Counted from the stretch's first letter, positions 8,576 to 17,432 are shown. The stretch: DNA of 64,000 nucleotides from Streptomyces cyaneus (GCF_004028635.1 NZ_RQJW01000004.1:310001-374000), one strand, 5' to 3'. The notes: generated from the letters alone by a model not told the origin. Program-made: numbers and translations.

Positions 8576-8609
8576 CGGACGACCTGATCCGGCCACAGAG
8601 GCGCTTTCC

Positions 8610-8615
8610 TCTAAT
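8610..8615 (+). promoter_or_regulatory. Probable kdp -10 box (TCTAAT)
   Basis: TCTAAT lies 39 bp downstream of the last half-site of the element at 8528-8575 and 43 bp before the first ATG of the operon. No good -35 hexamer is seen at the right distance, as expected for an activator-dependent promoter. Confidence 0.4.
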
Positions 8616-8652
8616 CGTCCGTTTTCACCGAACCTCACTCCAGGAGTTCGCG

Positions 8653-8736
8653 ATGGCCGATCTGGCCTTCGTCGTCGTCACGATCGCGGGTTTCGCGCTC
8701 GTGGCTCTCGTCGCCAAGGGGGTGACCAAGCTGTGA
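8653..8736 (+). CDS. 27-residue membrane peptide at head of kdp operon
   Basis: Starts at ATG 8653 after a good ribosome site (AGGAG at about 8642). The product is one hydrophobic helix (FVVVTIAGFALVALVAKG) with a short positive tail. Its stop overlaps the GTG start of kdpF (GTGA at 8733-8736), so the two are translationally coupled. It is KdpF-sized but differs from KdpF, so the operon seems to make two single-helix peptides. A role in stabilising or regulating the Kdp pump or its sensor is a guess from position only. Confidence 0.65.
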   Translation: MADLAFVVVTIAGFALVALVAKGVTKL

Positions 8737-8822
8737 CTGCCGAGAACATCGTCGGCCTCGTCGTGGCCGTCGCCCTGCTGGGCTATCTCGTCCTCGCCCT
8801 GATCTTCCCGGAGAGGTTCTGA
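8733..8822 (+). CDS. kdpF: K+-transporting ATPase subunit KdpF
   Basis: A 29-residue single-helix protein starting at GTG 8733. The sequence N-terminus ENIVGLVVAVALLGYLVLALIF, ending in PERF, is typical of KdpF, the small lipid-like stabiliser of the KdpFABC pump. It overlaps the preceding peptide gene by four bases and ends 8 bp before kdpA. It is too short for most gene callers. Confidence 0.88.
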   Translation: MTAENIVGLVVAVALLGYLVLALIFPERF

Positions 8823-8830
8823 GCAGCGAT

Positions 8831-10495
8831 ATGGGTCCCGTACTTGCGGGCGTGCTGCAGCTGCTCGCCCTGATCGCGGCGCTGGCGCTCGCCTACGTCC
8901 CCCTTGGCAACTACATGGCCAAGGTCTACTCCTCCGACAAGCACTGGCGCGTCGAGAAGTGGATCTACAAGGGCATCGGTGCCAACCCCGACACGGAGAT
9001 GCGCTGGCCCGCGTACCTGCGCGGCGTCCTCGCCTTCTCCGCCGTCGGAGTCCTCTTCCTCTACGCCCTCCAGCGACTCCAGGGTGTCCTGCCGGGCTCG
9101 CTCGGCTTCTCCTCGATCGACCCGGACCAGGCGTTCAACACCGCCGTGTCGTTCGTGACGAACACCAACTGGCAGTCGTACTACGGCGAGCAGGCCATGG
9201 GCCATGTCGTGCAGACCGCCGGTCTGGCCGTGCAGAACTTCGTCTCCGCGGCCGTCGGCATCGCCGTCGCGGTCGCTCTCGTACGAGGCTTCGCCCGGTC
9301 CCGCACCGGTGAACTCGGCAACTTCTGGGCCGACTTGGTGCGTGGTGTCGTACGCATCCTGGTGCCGGTGGCCGCGGTTGCCGCGGTCGTCCTGGTGGCG
9401 TGTGGTGCCATTCAGAACTTCTCCGGCATTCACGAGGTCGGTCAGTTCATGGGCGGCTCGCAGCAGTGGAACGGCGGCGCGGTCGCCTCCACCGAGGCCA
9501 TCAAGGAGCTCGGCACCAACGGCGGCGGCATCTTCAACGCCAACTCCGCCCACCCCTTCGAGAACCCCACCCCGCTCTCGAACCTCTTCGAGATCTTCCT
9601 GATCCTCGTCATCCCGTTCGCGCTGACCCGCACCTTCGGCCTCATGGTCGGCTCGGTGAAGCAGGGCTACGCGATCCTCGCGACCATGGCCACCATCTGG
9701 CTCGGCTTCACGGCCCTGATGATGTGGACCGAGTTCGCCCACCACGGCCCGGCGTTCGACATCGCAGGCGGCGCGTACGAGGGCAAGGAGGTCCGCTTCG
9801 GCGTCGGCGGCTCGTCGATCTTCGCGACGTCGACCACGCTCACCTCGACCGGTGCGGTGAACTCCTTCCACTCCTCCTTCACCGGCCTCGGCGGCGGCAT
9901 CGCCATGCTCGGCATGATGCTGGGCGAGATCGCGCCCGGCGGTACCGGCTCCGGCCTCTACGGCATGCTGATCATGGCGATCATCGCGGTGTTCATCGCG
10001 GGTCTGATGGTCGGCCGTACGCCCGAGTACCTGGGCAAGAAGATCGGCACCCGTGAGATCAAGCTGGCGGCCTGCTACATCCTCATCACCCCGGCGCTGG
10101 TACTGATCTTCACCGCGTTCGCGATGGCTCTGCCCACGCCGGGCAACTCGATGACCAACAGCGGGGCGCACGGATTCTCCGAGATCCTCTACGCCTACAC
10201 GTCGGCCTCGAACAACAACGGCTCGGCCTTCGCCGGTCTGAACGCGGACACGCAGTGGTTCAACAGCACGCTGGGTCTGTGCATGCTGCTGGGCCGTTTC
10301 GTGCCGATGGTGTTCGTGCTGGCGCTGGCGGGCTCGCTCGCCGAGCAGAAGCCGGTGCCGGCCACCGCGGGCACGCTGCGCACCGAGAAGCCGCTGTTCA
10401 CGGGGCTGTTGGTGGGCGCGATCCTGATCATCACGGGTCTGACGTACTTCCCGGCCCTGGCGCTGGGTCCGCTGGCCGAGGGGCTGGCGTCATGA
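8831..10495 (+). CDS. kdpA: K+-transporting ATPase subunit KdpA
   Basis: A 554-residue channel-like subunit of the KdpFABC pump, in the SKT family; it carries the selectivity filter and binds external K+ at micromolar levels. Four filter loops are visible, including SFVTNTNWQSYYGE near residue 112, ELGTNGGGIFNANSAHPFENPTPLSN near 230 and the TSASNNNGSAFAGL loop near 458. Length matches the family (about 557). It starts at ATG 8831 just after kdpF and overlaps downstream with an ATGA at 10492, where kdpB could start. Expression should be induced by low K+ through the element at 8528. Confidence 0.97.
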   Translation: MGPVLAGVLQLLALIAALALAYVPLGNYMAKVYSSDKHWRVEKWIYKGIGANPDTEMRWPAYLRGVLAFSAVGVLFLYALQRLQGVLPGSLGFSSIDPDQAFNTAVSFVTNTNWQSYYGEQAMGHVVQTAGLAVQNFVSAAVGIAVAVALVRGFARSRTGELGNFWADLVRGVVRILVPVAAVAAVVLVACGAIQNFSGIHEVGQFMGGSQQWNGGAVASTEAIKELGTNGGGIFNANSAHPFENPTPLSNLFEIFLILVIPFALTRTFGLMVGSVKQGYAILATMATIWLGFTALMMWTEFAHHGPAFDIAGGAYEGKEVRFGVGGSSIFATSTTLTSTGAVNSFHSSFTGLGGGIAMLGMMLGEIAPGGTGSGLYGMLIMAIIAVFIAGLMVGRTPEYLGKKIGTREIKLAACYILITPALVLIFTAFAMALPTPGNSMTNSGAHGFSEILYAYTSASNNNGSAFAGLNADTQWFNSTLGLCMLLGRFVPMVFVLALAGSLAEQKPVPATAGTLRTEKPLFTGLLVGAILIITGLTYFPALALGPLAEGLAS

Positions 10496-10524
10496 GCACC
10501 GACGTAACGAACCAAGAGGACTCG

Positions 10525-12621
10525 ATGTCCACAGCCACTCCGACCCGGGCGCCGCACAGCGACGTACCCACCGGGCACAAGTCCCCCGAGGGCCGTGTAG
10601 GAGCGGGCCTCTTCGATCCCAAGCAGCTGGTCAAGTCGCTGCCGGACGCCTTCCGCAAGCTCGATCCGCGGGTGATGGTCAAGTCCCCCGTGATGTTCGT
10701 GGTGTTGGTCGGGTCCGTGCTCACGACGGTCTTCTCGTTCAAGGACCCGGGCGACTGGTTCGGCTGGACCATCAGCGCCTGGCTGTGGCTGACGGTGCTC
10801 TTCGCCAACCTGGCGGAGGCCGTCGCCGAGGGCCGCGGCAAGGCCCAGGCCGACACGCTGCGCAAGGCCAAGACCGACACGGTGGCACGCCGGCTCGTGG
10901 GTGACCGTGAGGAGCAGGTGGCCGGCACCGAGCTGAGGATCGGCGACCTGGTCGTCTGCGAGGCAGGCGACGTCATCCCCGGTGACGGTGACGTCGTCGA
11001 GGGCGTGGCGTCGGTCGACGAGTCGGCGATCACCGGGGAGTCGGCCCCGGTCATCCGCGAGTCCGGCGGCGACCGCTCGGCCGTCACCGGCGGCACGAAG
11101 GTCCTCTCCGACCGCATCGTCATCAAGATCACGACGAAGCCCGGCGAGACCTTCATCGACCGGATGATCAACCTGGTCGAGGGCGCCGCGCGGCAGAAGA
11201 CGCCGAACGAGATCGCGCTGAACATCCTGCTCGCCTCGCTGACGATCGTCTTCCTGCTGGCCGTCGCCACCCTGCCGCCGTTCGCGGACTACGCGGGCAC
11301 GCACCTGACGATGGTCGTGTTGATCGCTCTGCTGGTCTGCCTCATCCCGACCACGATCGGCGCCCTGCTGTCCGCGATCGGCATCGCGGGCATGGACCGG
11401 CTGGTGCAGCGCAACGTCCTCGCCATGTCCGGCCGCGCGGTCGAGGCCGCCGGTGATGTCTCCACACTGCTGCTCGACAAGACCGGCACCATCACGCTCG
11501 GCAACCGCCAGGCCGCCGAGTTCGTGCCGGTGCGCGGGACGACGGAGGCCGAGGTCGCGGACGCCGCCCAGCTGTCGTCGCTGGCCGACGAGACGCCCGA
11601 GGGCCGCTCCATCGTCGTACTGGCGAAGGAGAAGTACGGGCTTCGCGAGCGCCACCAGGGCGAGCTGGTCGGCGCCGAGTGGATCGCCTTCACGGCCCAG
11701 ACCCGTATGTCGGGTGTGGATGTGGACGGTCGCAAGGTCCGTAAGGGTGCGGCCGGTTCGGTCATCGCCTGGGTCGAGCAGCAGGGTGGCACGGTCGCCG
11801 AGGACGCGGACCAGATTGCCAACCGGATCTCCGAGGCGGGTGGCACCCCGCTGCTCGTCGCGGTGGACGACGAGCAGGGCGCCCGTGTCCTGGGTGTCAT
11901 CCACCTCAAGGACGTCGTCAAGGAGGGGATGCGGGAGCGGTTCGAGGAACTGCGCCGCATGGGCATCAAGACCGTCATGATCACGGGTGACAACCCGCTG
12001 ACCGCCAAGGCGATCGCCGAGGAGGCGGGCGTCGACGACTTCCTCGCGGAGGCGACTCCCGAGGACAAGATGGCGCTGATCAAGCGGGAGCAGGCGGGCG
12101 GCAAGCTGGTCGCGATGACCGGTGACGGCACCAACGACGCCCCGGCGCTCGCGCAGGCGGACGTCGGCGTGGCGATGAACACCGGTACGTCGGCCGCCAA
12201 GGAGGCCGGCAACATGGTCGACCTCGACTCGAACCCGACCAAGCTCATCGAGATCGTCGAGATCGGCAAGCAACTCCTCATCACCCGGGGTGCGTTGACG
12301 ACGTTCTCCATCGCCAACGACGTCGCGAAGTACTTCGCGATCATCCCGGCGCTGTTCGCGGCCGTCTACCCGGGCCTGGACAAGCTCAACATCATGGGCC
12401 TGTCCTCGCCGGACTCCGCCATCCTGTCGGCGGTCATCTTCAACGCGCTGATCATCATCGCGCTGGTGCCGCTGTCGCTGAAGGGCGTGCAGTACCGGCC
12501 GGTCAGCGCCGACAGGATGCTTCGCCGCAACCTCACCATCTACGGCATCGGCGGGCTGATCGCGCCCTTCATCGGCATCAAGCTCATCGACCTGCTCATC
12601 TCCCTCATCCCCGGGCTGTAA
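10525..12621 (+). CDS. kdpB: K+-transporting ATPase ATP-binding subunit KdpB
   Basis: The P-type ATPase subunit that hydrolyses ATP for KdpFABC, 698 residues from ATG 10525. The phosphorylated Asp is in LLDKTGTIT (Asp318). TGES sits in the actuator domain (VDESAITGESAPV), and the hinge motif is MTGDGTNDAPALAQADVGVAM. Membrane helices flank the cytoplasmic domains. Two starts are possible: ATG 10492 overlaps the kdpA stop (ATGA) and adds 11 residues, while ATG 10525 has the better ribosome site (AAGAGGAC) and matches the family's beginning, so I chose it. Part of kdpFABC. Confidence 0.97.
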   Translation: MSTATPTRAPHSDVPTGHKSPEGRVGAGLFDPKQLVKSLPDAFRKLDPRVMVKSPVMFVVLVGSVLTTVFSFKDPGDWFGWTISAWLWLTVLFANLAEAVAEGRGKAQADTLRKAKTDTVARRLVGDREEQVAGTELRIGDLVVCEAGDVIPGDGDVVEGVASVDESAITGESAPVIRESGGDRSAVTGGTKVLSDRIVIKITTKPGETFIDRMINLVEGAARQKTPNEIALNILLASLTIVFLLAVATLPPFADYAGTHLTMVVLIALLVCLIPTTIGALLSAIGIAGMDRLVQRNVLAMSGRAVEAAGDVSTLLLDKTGTITLGNRQAAEFVPVRGTTEAEVADAAQLSSLADETPEGRSIVVLAKEKYGLRERHQGELVGAEWIAFTAQTRMSGVDVDGRKVRKGAAGSVIAWVEQQGGTVAEDADQIANRISEAGGTPLLVAVDDEQGARVLGVIHLKDVVKEGMRERFEELRRMGIKTVMITGDNPLTAKAIAEEAGVDDFLAEATPEDKMALIKREQAGGKLVAMTGDGTNDAPALAQADVGVAMNTGTSAAKEAGNMVDLDSNPTKLIEIVEIGKQLLITRGALTTFSIANDVAKYFAIIPALFAAVYPGLDKLNIMGLSSPDSAILSAVIFNALIIIALVPLSLKGVQYRPVSADRMLRRNLTIYGIGGLIAPFIGIKLIDLLISLIPGL

Positions 12622-12645
12622 CTTTTCAAAGGCGTGCTGATCCCC

Positions 12646-13314
12646 ATGAACAACTCCGTTACGAACACCGCCCGGTTGCTCGCGGCGGGCCTGCGCGCCC
12701 TCCTCGTGCTGACCCTGGTGACCGGTGTCATCTACCCGCTGGTGATCACCGGCATCGCGCAGGGGCTGTTCAACGACAAGGCGAACGGCTCCGAGATCAA
12801 GGCGGACGGCAAGGTCGTCGGCTCGTCCCTGATCGGGCAGTCCTACAACCTGCCGCTGAAGGAGGGTCAGGAGACCCCCGAGCCCGACCTGAAGTGGTTC
12901 CAGGGCCGCCCGCAGAACGGCCTCGGCACCAACAGCGTCAACACGCAGTACAAGCTCATCCTGTCGGGCGCGACCAACCGGTCCGGCGACAACGAAGAGC
13001 TCATCCAGTGGGTGAAGGATGCCCAGGCCGCCGTCGTGAAGGACAACTCAACCGCCGACTACACGGTCAAGCCGTCCGACGTTCCCGCCGACGCGGTGAC
13101 GTCCTCCGGTTCCGGCCTCGACCCGAACATCTCGCCCGAGTACGCGGAGATCCAGGTCCACCGGATCGCCGAGAAGAACGGCCTGCCCGTCGCCGAGGTC
13201 CAGAAGCTCGTCGACGAGCACACCGAGGGCCGCACGCTCGGCTTCATGGGCGAGCCCCGGGTGAACGTCCTTCAGCTCAACATCGCGCTCAAGGAACTCG
13301 TGGCCAAGAGCTGA
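12646..13314 (+). CDS. kdpC: K+-transporting ATPase subunit KdpC
   Basis: A 222-residue subunit of the Kdp pump with one N-terminal membrane helix (LLAAGLRALLVLTLVTGVIYPLVITGIAQ) and an extracytoplasmic domain. Hallmarks are GSSLIGQSY, the region WFQGRPQ, SGSGLDPNISPEYAEIQVHRIA and GEPRVNVLQLNIAL. The start is ATG 12646, with AAAGG upstream at 12628. It is the last pump gene; a strong hairpin follows at 13333-13379, separating it from kdpE-kdpD. Confidence 0.96.
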   Translation: MNNSVTNTARLLAAGLRALLVLTLVTGVIYPLVITGIAQGLFNDKANGSEIKADGKVVGSSLIGQSYNLPLKEGQETPEPDLKWFQGRPQNGLGTNSVNTQYKLILSGATNRSGDNEELIQWVKDAQAAVVKDNSTADYTVKPSDVPADAVTSSGSGLDPNISPEYAEIQVHRIAEKNGLPVAEVQKLVDEHTEGRTLGFMGEPRVNVLQLNIALKELVAKS

Positions 13315-13332
13315 TGGCGTTACGCGATCCCC

Positions 13333-13379
13333 ACGGGAGTCGGCGGCCCCGGAGACATCCCGGACCCGCCGACTCCCGT
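13333..13379 (+). terminator. Hairpin between kdpC and kdpE
   Basis: Arms ACGGGAGTCGGCGG (13333-13346) and CCGCCGACTCCCGT (13366-13379) pair perfectly over 14 bp around a 19-nt loop. There is no T-run, which is usual in Streptomyces. It begins 19 bp after the kdpC stop and may terminate or attenuate pump transcription, so that kdpED is made at a lower level or from its own promoter. Confidence 0.75.
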
Positions 13380-13444
13380 AGCCATAACGTCGGTTTCCCA
13401 ACCGGCGTGCACGGCCCGACGTACGACTGGAGAGGCACACACCC

Positions 13445-14128
13445 ATGACCCGGGTGCTCGTGGTGGAGGACGACCCGCAGCTCGTGCGGGCCCTCGTCAT
13501 CAACTTGCAGGCACGTCACTACGGCGTGGACGCCGCCCCCGACGGGGCCACGGCCCTCCGGCTCGCTGCCGCGCGTCAGCCCGACGTGGTCCTGCTCGAC
13601 CTCGGCCTGCCCGACATGGACGGCGTCGACATCATCAAGGGCCTGCGGGGCTGGAGCCGCATGCCGATCCTGGTCCTGTCCGCCCGCCAGGCGTCCGACG
13701 AGAAGGTCGCCGCGCTCGACGCCGGCGCCGACGACTACATCACCAAGCCGTTCAGCATGAACGAACTGCTGGCCCGCCTGCGGGCCGCCGTCCGCCGCAC
13801 CGAGGACACCACGGCAGCCCCCGAGACGACGCTGGTCGAGACGGACGACTTCAGCATCGACCTGCTCGCCAAGAAGGTCGTCCGCGGCGGGCGGGACGTG
13901 CGGCTCACGCCGACCGAGTGGCACCTGCTGGAGATCCTGGTGACCAACCCGGGTCGGCTGATCACGCAGAAGCACCTCCTCCAGGAGGTCTGGGGTGTTT
14001 CGCAGAGCAACAAGACCAACTACCTGCGCGTCTACATGGCCCAGCTGCGCCGCAAACTGGAGACGGACCCCTCCCACCCCCGCTATCTGATCACCGAGCC
14101 CGGCATGGGCTACCGCTTCGAAGGCTGA
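13445..14128 (+). CDS. kdpE: KdpE response regulator
   Basis: A 227-residue OmpR/PhoB-family response regulator. The receiver has acidic residues Asp9-Asp10, phosphoacceptor Asp52 in VVLLDLGLPDMDG and Lys101 in DDYITKPF. The C-terminal winged helix (RDVRLTPTEWHLLEILVTNPGRLIT...LRVYMAQLRRKLE...YRFEG) binds DNA as tandem dimers, which fits 11-bp-spaced direct repeats. It starts at ATG 13445 with GGAGAG upstream and lies 12 bp before kdpD. It is the only KdpE in the window, although two KdpD-type kinases are present. Predicted to activate kdpFABC, and by inference the other genes with the GTCAA element. Confidence 0.95.
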   Translation: MTRVLVVEDDPQLVRALVINLQARHYGVDAAPDGATALRLAAARQPDVVLLDLGLPDMDGVDIIKGLRGWSRMPILVLSARQASDEKVAALDAGADDYITKPFSMNELLARLRAAVRRTEDTTAAPETTLVETDDFSIDLLAKKVVRGGRDVRLTPTEWHLLEILVTNPGRLITQKHLLQEVWGVSQSNKTNYLRVYMAQLRRKLETDPSHPRYLITEPGMGYRFEG

Positions 14129-14140
14129 CCAAGGGACGAC

Positions 14141-16684
14141 ATGGCACGCGGCAAGCTCCGGATCTACCTCGGCGCGGCACCCGGCGTCGGCAAGACCTAC
14201 GCCATGCTGTCGGAGGCACACCGCCGTATCGAGCGGGGCACCGACTGCGTCGTCGCCTTCGTGGAGCACCACCACCGACCGCGCACCGAGGTGATGCTGC
14301 ACGGCCTGGAACAGGTGCCGCGCCGGGAGATCGAGTACCGGGGCAGTACGTTCACCGAGATGGACGTGGACGCCGTTCTGCGGCGTGCCCCCGCCGTCGC
14401 CCTGGTCGACGAGCTCGCCCACACCAACGTGCCCGGCTCCCGCAACACCAAGCGCTGGCAGGACGTCGAGGAACTGCTCGCCGCCGGCATCGACGTCATC
14501 TCCACCGTCAACATCCAGCACCTGGAGTCGCTCGGCGACGTGGTCGAGTCGATCACCGGGGTGCGGCAGCGCGAGACCGTCCCGGACGAGGTCGTACGGC
14601 GCGCCGACCAGATCGAGCTGGTCGACATGTCCCCGGAGGCGCTGCGCCGCCGTATGGCCCACGGGAACATCTACAAGTCGGACAAGGTCGACGCGGCCCT
14701 CTCCAACTACTTCCGGCCCGGCAACCTCACCGCCCTGCGCGAACTGGCGCTGCTGTGGGTGGCCGACCGGGTCGACGCGTACCTGACTGAATACCGCAAC
14801 GAGCACCGGGTCTCGACCATCTGGGGCTCACGCGAGCGGATCGTCGTCGGCCTGACCGGCGGCCCCGAGGGCCGCACCCTGATACGGCGGGCCGCGCGGC
14901 TCGCCGAGAAGGGCGCGGGCGGCGAGGTGCTCGCCGTCTACATCTCCCGCAGCGATGGCCTCACCGCCGCTTCCCCGAAGGAACTGGCCGTCCAGCGCAC
15001 GCTGGTCGAGGACCTCGGTGGCACCTTTCACCAGGTCGTCGGCGAGGACATACCGGCCGCTCTGCTCGACTTCTCCCGGGGTGTGAACGCCACCCAGATC
15101 GTCCTGGGCGTTTCCCGCCGCAGGAGCTGGCAGTACGTCTTCGGACCCGGGGTCGGCGCCACGGTCGCCCGCGAGTCCGGTCCCGACCTCGACGTCCACC
15201 TCATCACGCACGACGAGGTGGGTAAGGGCCGCGGCCTGCCGGTCGCGCGGGGAGCACGCCTCGGACGGTCCAGGGTCATATGGGGCTGGCTCGTCGGCGT
15301 GCTGGGCCCCGCCCTCCTCAGCTGGCTCTTGACCAGCGCCTTCCCGGACGTCGGCCTCGCCAACGACATGCTGCTGTTCCTGACCCTGACGGTGGCGGCG
15401 GCCCTGCTGGGTGGTCTCTTCCCGGCGCTGGCCTCCGCGGTGGTGGGCTCCCTGGTCCTGAACTGGTTCTTCACCCCGCCCGTCCACACTCTGACGATCG
15501 CCGACCCGAAGAACATCGTCGCCATCGCGATCTTCGTCGGGGTGGCCGTGTCCGTGGCCTCGGTGGTGGACCTTGCGGCACGGCGCACCCACCAGGCGGC
15601 GAGGCTGCGCGCCGAGTCGGAGATCCTGTCCTTCCTTGCTGGGAACGTCCTGCGCGGCGAAACCACACTGGAAGCACTCCTGGAACGGGTCCGCGAGACC
15701 TTCGGCATGGAGTCGGTGGCCCTGCTGGAGCGGACCGGCGAGAAGGATCCCTGGACCTGCGCCGGCAGCGTGGGGCCCCGGCCCGCCGGGATCCCTGAGG
15801 ACGCGGACGTCGACGTACCGGTCGGCGACCACATGGCCCTGTCCCTGCGCGGCCGCGTGCTGCCCGCCGCCGACCGCCGGGTGCTGGCCGCGTTCGCCGC
15901 GCAGGCCGCCGTCGTCCTGGACCGCCAGCGCCTGCTGCGCGAGGCCGACCGAGCCAAGGAACTGGCCGAGGGCAACCGCATACGCACCGCGCTGCTGGCC
16001 GCCGTCAGCCACGACCTGCGCACCCCGCTGGCCGGAATCAAGGCGGCCGTGTCCTCGCTGCGCTCCGACGACGTCGAGTGGTCAGAGGAGGACCAGGCGG
16101 AGCTGCTCGAGGCCATCGAGGAGGGTGCCGACCGGCTCGACCACCTGGTCGGCAATCTGCTGGACATGTCCCGCCTGCAGACCGGCACCGTCACCCCCAT
16201 CATCCGCGAGACCGACCTCGACGAGGTCGTGCCCATGGCGCTCGGCGGGGTGCCCGAGGACAGCGTGGACCTGGACATTCCCGAGACGCTGCCCATGGTC
16301 CACGTGGATCGGGGGCTGCTGGAGCGGGCCGTCGCCAACGTCGTCGAGAACGCCGTCAAGTACAGCCCGCCGCAGGAGAAGGTCCTCGTCTCGGCCAGCG
16401 CCATCGCGGAACGCGTCGAGGTGCGGGTGGTGGACCGCGGGCCAGGCGTCCCCGACGAGGCCAAGGACCGCATCTTCGAACCCTTCCAGCGGTACGGCGA
16501 CGCGCCGCGGGGTGCCGGCGTCGGCCTCGGCCTGGCGGTCGCACGCGGCTTCGCCGAGGCCATCGGGGGCACCCTGAGCGCCGAGGACACGCCCGGCGGC
16601 GGCCTCACGATGGTGCTCAGTGTGCCGACGGCAGCGCAACGTCAGCAGGAGCAGCCGGACCTGTCGGCCACGGCCACCTCCTGA
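14141..16684 (+). CDS. kdpD: KdpD sensor histidine kinase
   Basis: An 847-residue membrane kinase partnered with KdpE, 12 bp upstream. The order is: KdpD domain with P-loop GAAPGVGKTY (Lys18); USP domain about 240-355; four DUF4118 helices about 375-480 (WFFTPPVHTLTI between them); GAF-like region about 490-600; phosphoacceptor VSHDLRTPLAGIKAAV (His624); and HATPase motifs NVVENAVKYSPP, DRGPGVP and GVGLGLAVA. The family senses low K+ or turgor, and the USP domain can bind c-di-AMP in some bacteria. Compared with the kinase at 2561, the domain plan is identical, the H-box has Ser instead of Gly before the His, and the C-terminal acidic repeat is lacking. Confidence 0.96.
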   Translation: MARGKLRIYLGAAPGVGKTYAMLSEAHRRIERGTDCVVAFVEHHHRPRTEVMLHGLEQVPRREIEYRGSTFTEMDVDAVLRRAPAVALVDELAHTNVPGSRNTKRWQDVEELLAAGIDVISTVNIQHLESLGDVVESITGVRQRETVPDEVVRRADQIELVDMSPEALRRRMAHGNIYKSDKVDAALSNYFRPGNLTALRELALLWVADRVDAYLTEYRNEHRVSTIWGSRERIVVGLTGGPEGRTLIRRAARLAEKGAGGEVLAVYISRSDGLTAASPKELAVQRTLVEDLGGTFHQVVGEDIPAALLDFSRGVNATQIVLGVSRRRSWQYVFGPGVGATVARESGPDLDVHLITHDEVGKGRGLPVARGARLGRSRVIWGWLVGVLGPALLSWLLTSAFPDVGLANDMLLFLTLTVAAALLGGLFPALASAVVGSLVLNWFFTPPVHTLTIADPKNIVAIAIFVGVAVSVASVVDLAARRTHQAARLRAESEILSFLAGNVLRGETTLEALLERVRETFGMESVALLERTGEKDPWTCAGSVGPRPAGIPEDADVDVPVGDHMALSLRGRVLPAADRRVLAAFAAQAAVVLDRQRLLREADRAKELAEGNRIRTALLAAVSHDLRTPLAGIKAAVSSLRSDDVEWSEEDQAELLEAIEEGADRLDHLVGNLLDMSRLQTGTVTPIIRETDLDEVVPMALGGVPEDSVDLDIPETLPMVHVDRGLLERAVANVVENAVKYSPPQEKVLVSASAIAERVEVRVVDRGPGVPDEAKDRIFEPFQRYGDAPRGAGVGLGLAVARGFAEAIGGTLSAEDTPGGGLTMVLSVPTAAQRQQEQPDLSATATS

Positions 16685-16720
16685 CGGGCGAGACCCGAGG
16701 ACCTCAGCCTTCGGCCGCAT

Positions 16721-16787
16721 GGTGCCACGTGGTGCCATTCGGTGCCGCCCGGTGCCATCTAGTGCTCTCGGGAGCTGATGGGTGCGC
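16721..16787 (+). promoter_or_regulatory. 10-bp tandem operator array (GGTGCC)
   Basis: GGTGCC begins at 16721, 16731, 16741 and 16751, exactly every 10 bp. Decayed units follow in the same phase at 16761 (AGTGCT), 16771 (GGAGCT) and 16781 (GGTGCG). Such phased direct repeats are typical operators of ribbon-helix-helix proteins that polymerise along DNA. The next gene, at 16917, encodes such a protein, so autoregulation is likely. Confidence 0.7.
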
Positions 16788-16866
16788 ATGGCATCAAAAT
16801 GACGCGAGCCGTCCTCCTCGTGTTTCTGCAGCTCAGGGCGGCTTTTCTTCGGCTAGAACCACGCGG

Positions 16867-16906
16867 GGTGCCATGCGGGGTTGCGTGTGGCGCCACGGTG
16901 GTGCCA
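16867..16906 (+). promoter_or_regulatory. Promoter-proximal GGTGCCA sites
   Basis: A second cluster of the motif lies within 50 bp of the RHH gene start: GGTGCCA at 16867, the palindrome TGGCGCCA at 16888-16895 and GGTGCCA at 16900. It occupies where a ribosome site should be; no clear Shine-Dalgarno precedes ATG 16917. Binding here could block both transcription and translation start. Confidence 0.5.
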
Positions 16907-16916
16907 TCATGGCGTC

Positions 16917-17432
16917 ATGGACCTCACGCCGTATGTCGACACCCTCCACCGCGAACTCGCGGTGGCCGCCGAAGCCGGCGGCGACGAAGCCCGCGAGCTG
17001 GCCGAGCGGCTCACCGCTCCCCTGGAGTCGGCGACCCGGCTGACCATGCTCAACGTGCTCTCCGCCGCGATGGACGAGATCACCCGTGAACTCGCCCCAG
17101 GCTCGGTCGATGTACGGCTGCGCGGGCTCGACCCTGACTTCGTGGTGACGCTGCCGCCCACCTACGGCGGCGCCCCCGCGGAGCCGGCCGCACCCGTCGA
17201 ACCGCTCAAGGCGCAGGCGCCCGCCGACGGCGACGAGGGCGGCACCGCCCGCGTCAACCTGCGGCTGCCGGCCCACCTCAAGGCCCGTGCCGAGGAGGCC
17301 GCGAGCCGCGAAGGCCTGTCGGTCAATGCGTGGCTGGTGCGCGCCGTGTCGGCCGCGGTCGACGGCGGTACGCGACCGCGGCCGACGGAGAGGACCAGTA
17401 CCGGACAGAGCTTCACGGGCTGGGCGCGCTAG
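16917..17432 (+). CDS. HicB/Arc-like ribbon-helix-helix regulator
   Basis: A 171-residue protein from ATG 16917. Residues ~1-85 form a helical/beta region (LTPYVDTLHRELAVAAEAGG...VDVRLRGLDPDFVVTLPP) that I do not recognise. Residues ~115-145 are a clear ribbon-helix-helix DNA-binding unit (ARVNLRLPAHLKARAEEAA, then EGLSVNAWLVRAVSAAV), as in HicB C-termini. The tail is Thr/Arg-rich. No HicA toxin gene is adjacent, so an ordinary toxin-antitoxin role is doubtful. The operator arrays immediately upstream suggest it represses its own operon, which continues with a DUF4097 gene and a DrrAB-type exporter. No obvious ribosome site is present, so the transcript may be leaderless or poorly translated. 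Confidence 0.8.
   Translation: MDLTPYVDTLHRELAVAAEAGGDEARELAERLTAPLESATRLTMLNVLSAAMDEITRELAPGSVDVRLRGLDPDFVVTLPPTYGGAPAEPAAPVEPLKAQAPADGDEGGTARVNLRLPAHLKARAEEAASREGLSVNAWLVRAVSAAVDGGTRPRPTERTSTGQSFTGWAR

Noticed and set aside
13333..13379. Hairpin as a regulator binding site rather than a terminator
   Set aside because: Arms of 14 bp with a 19-nt loop right after kdpC fit transcript folding better than protein binding, though dual use cannot be excluded.
16917..17432. HicAB toxin-antitoxin system
   Set aside because: There is no HicA-like toxin on either side, and the downstream genes are a DUF4097 protein and an ABC exporter.
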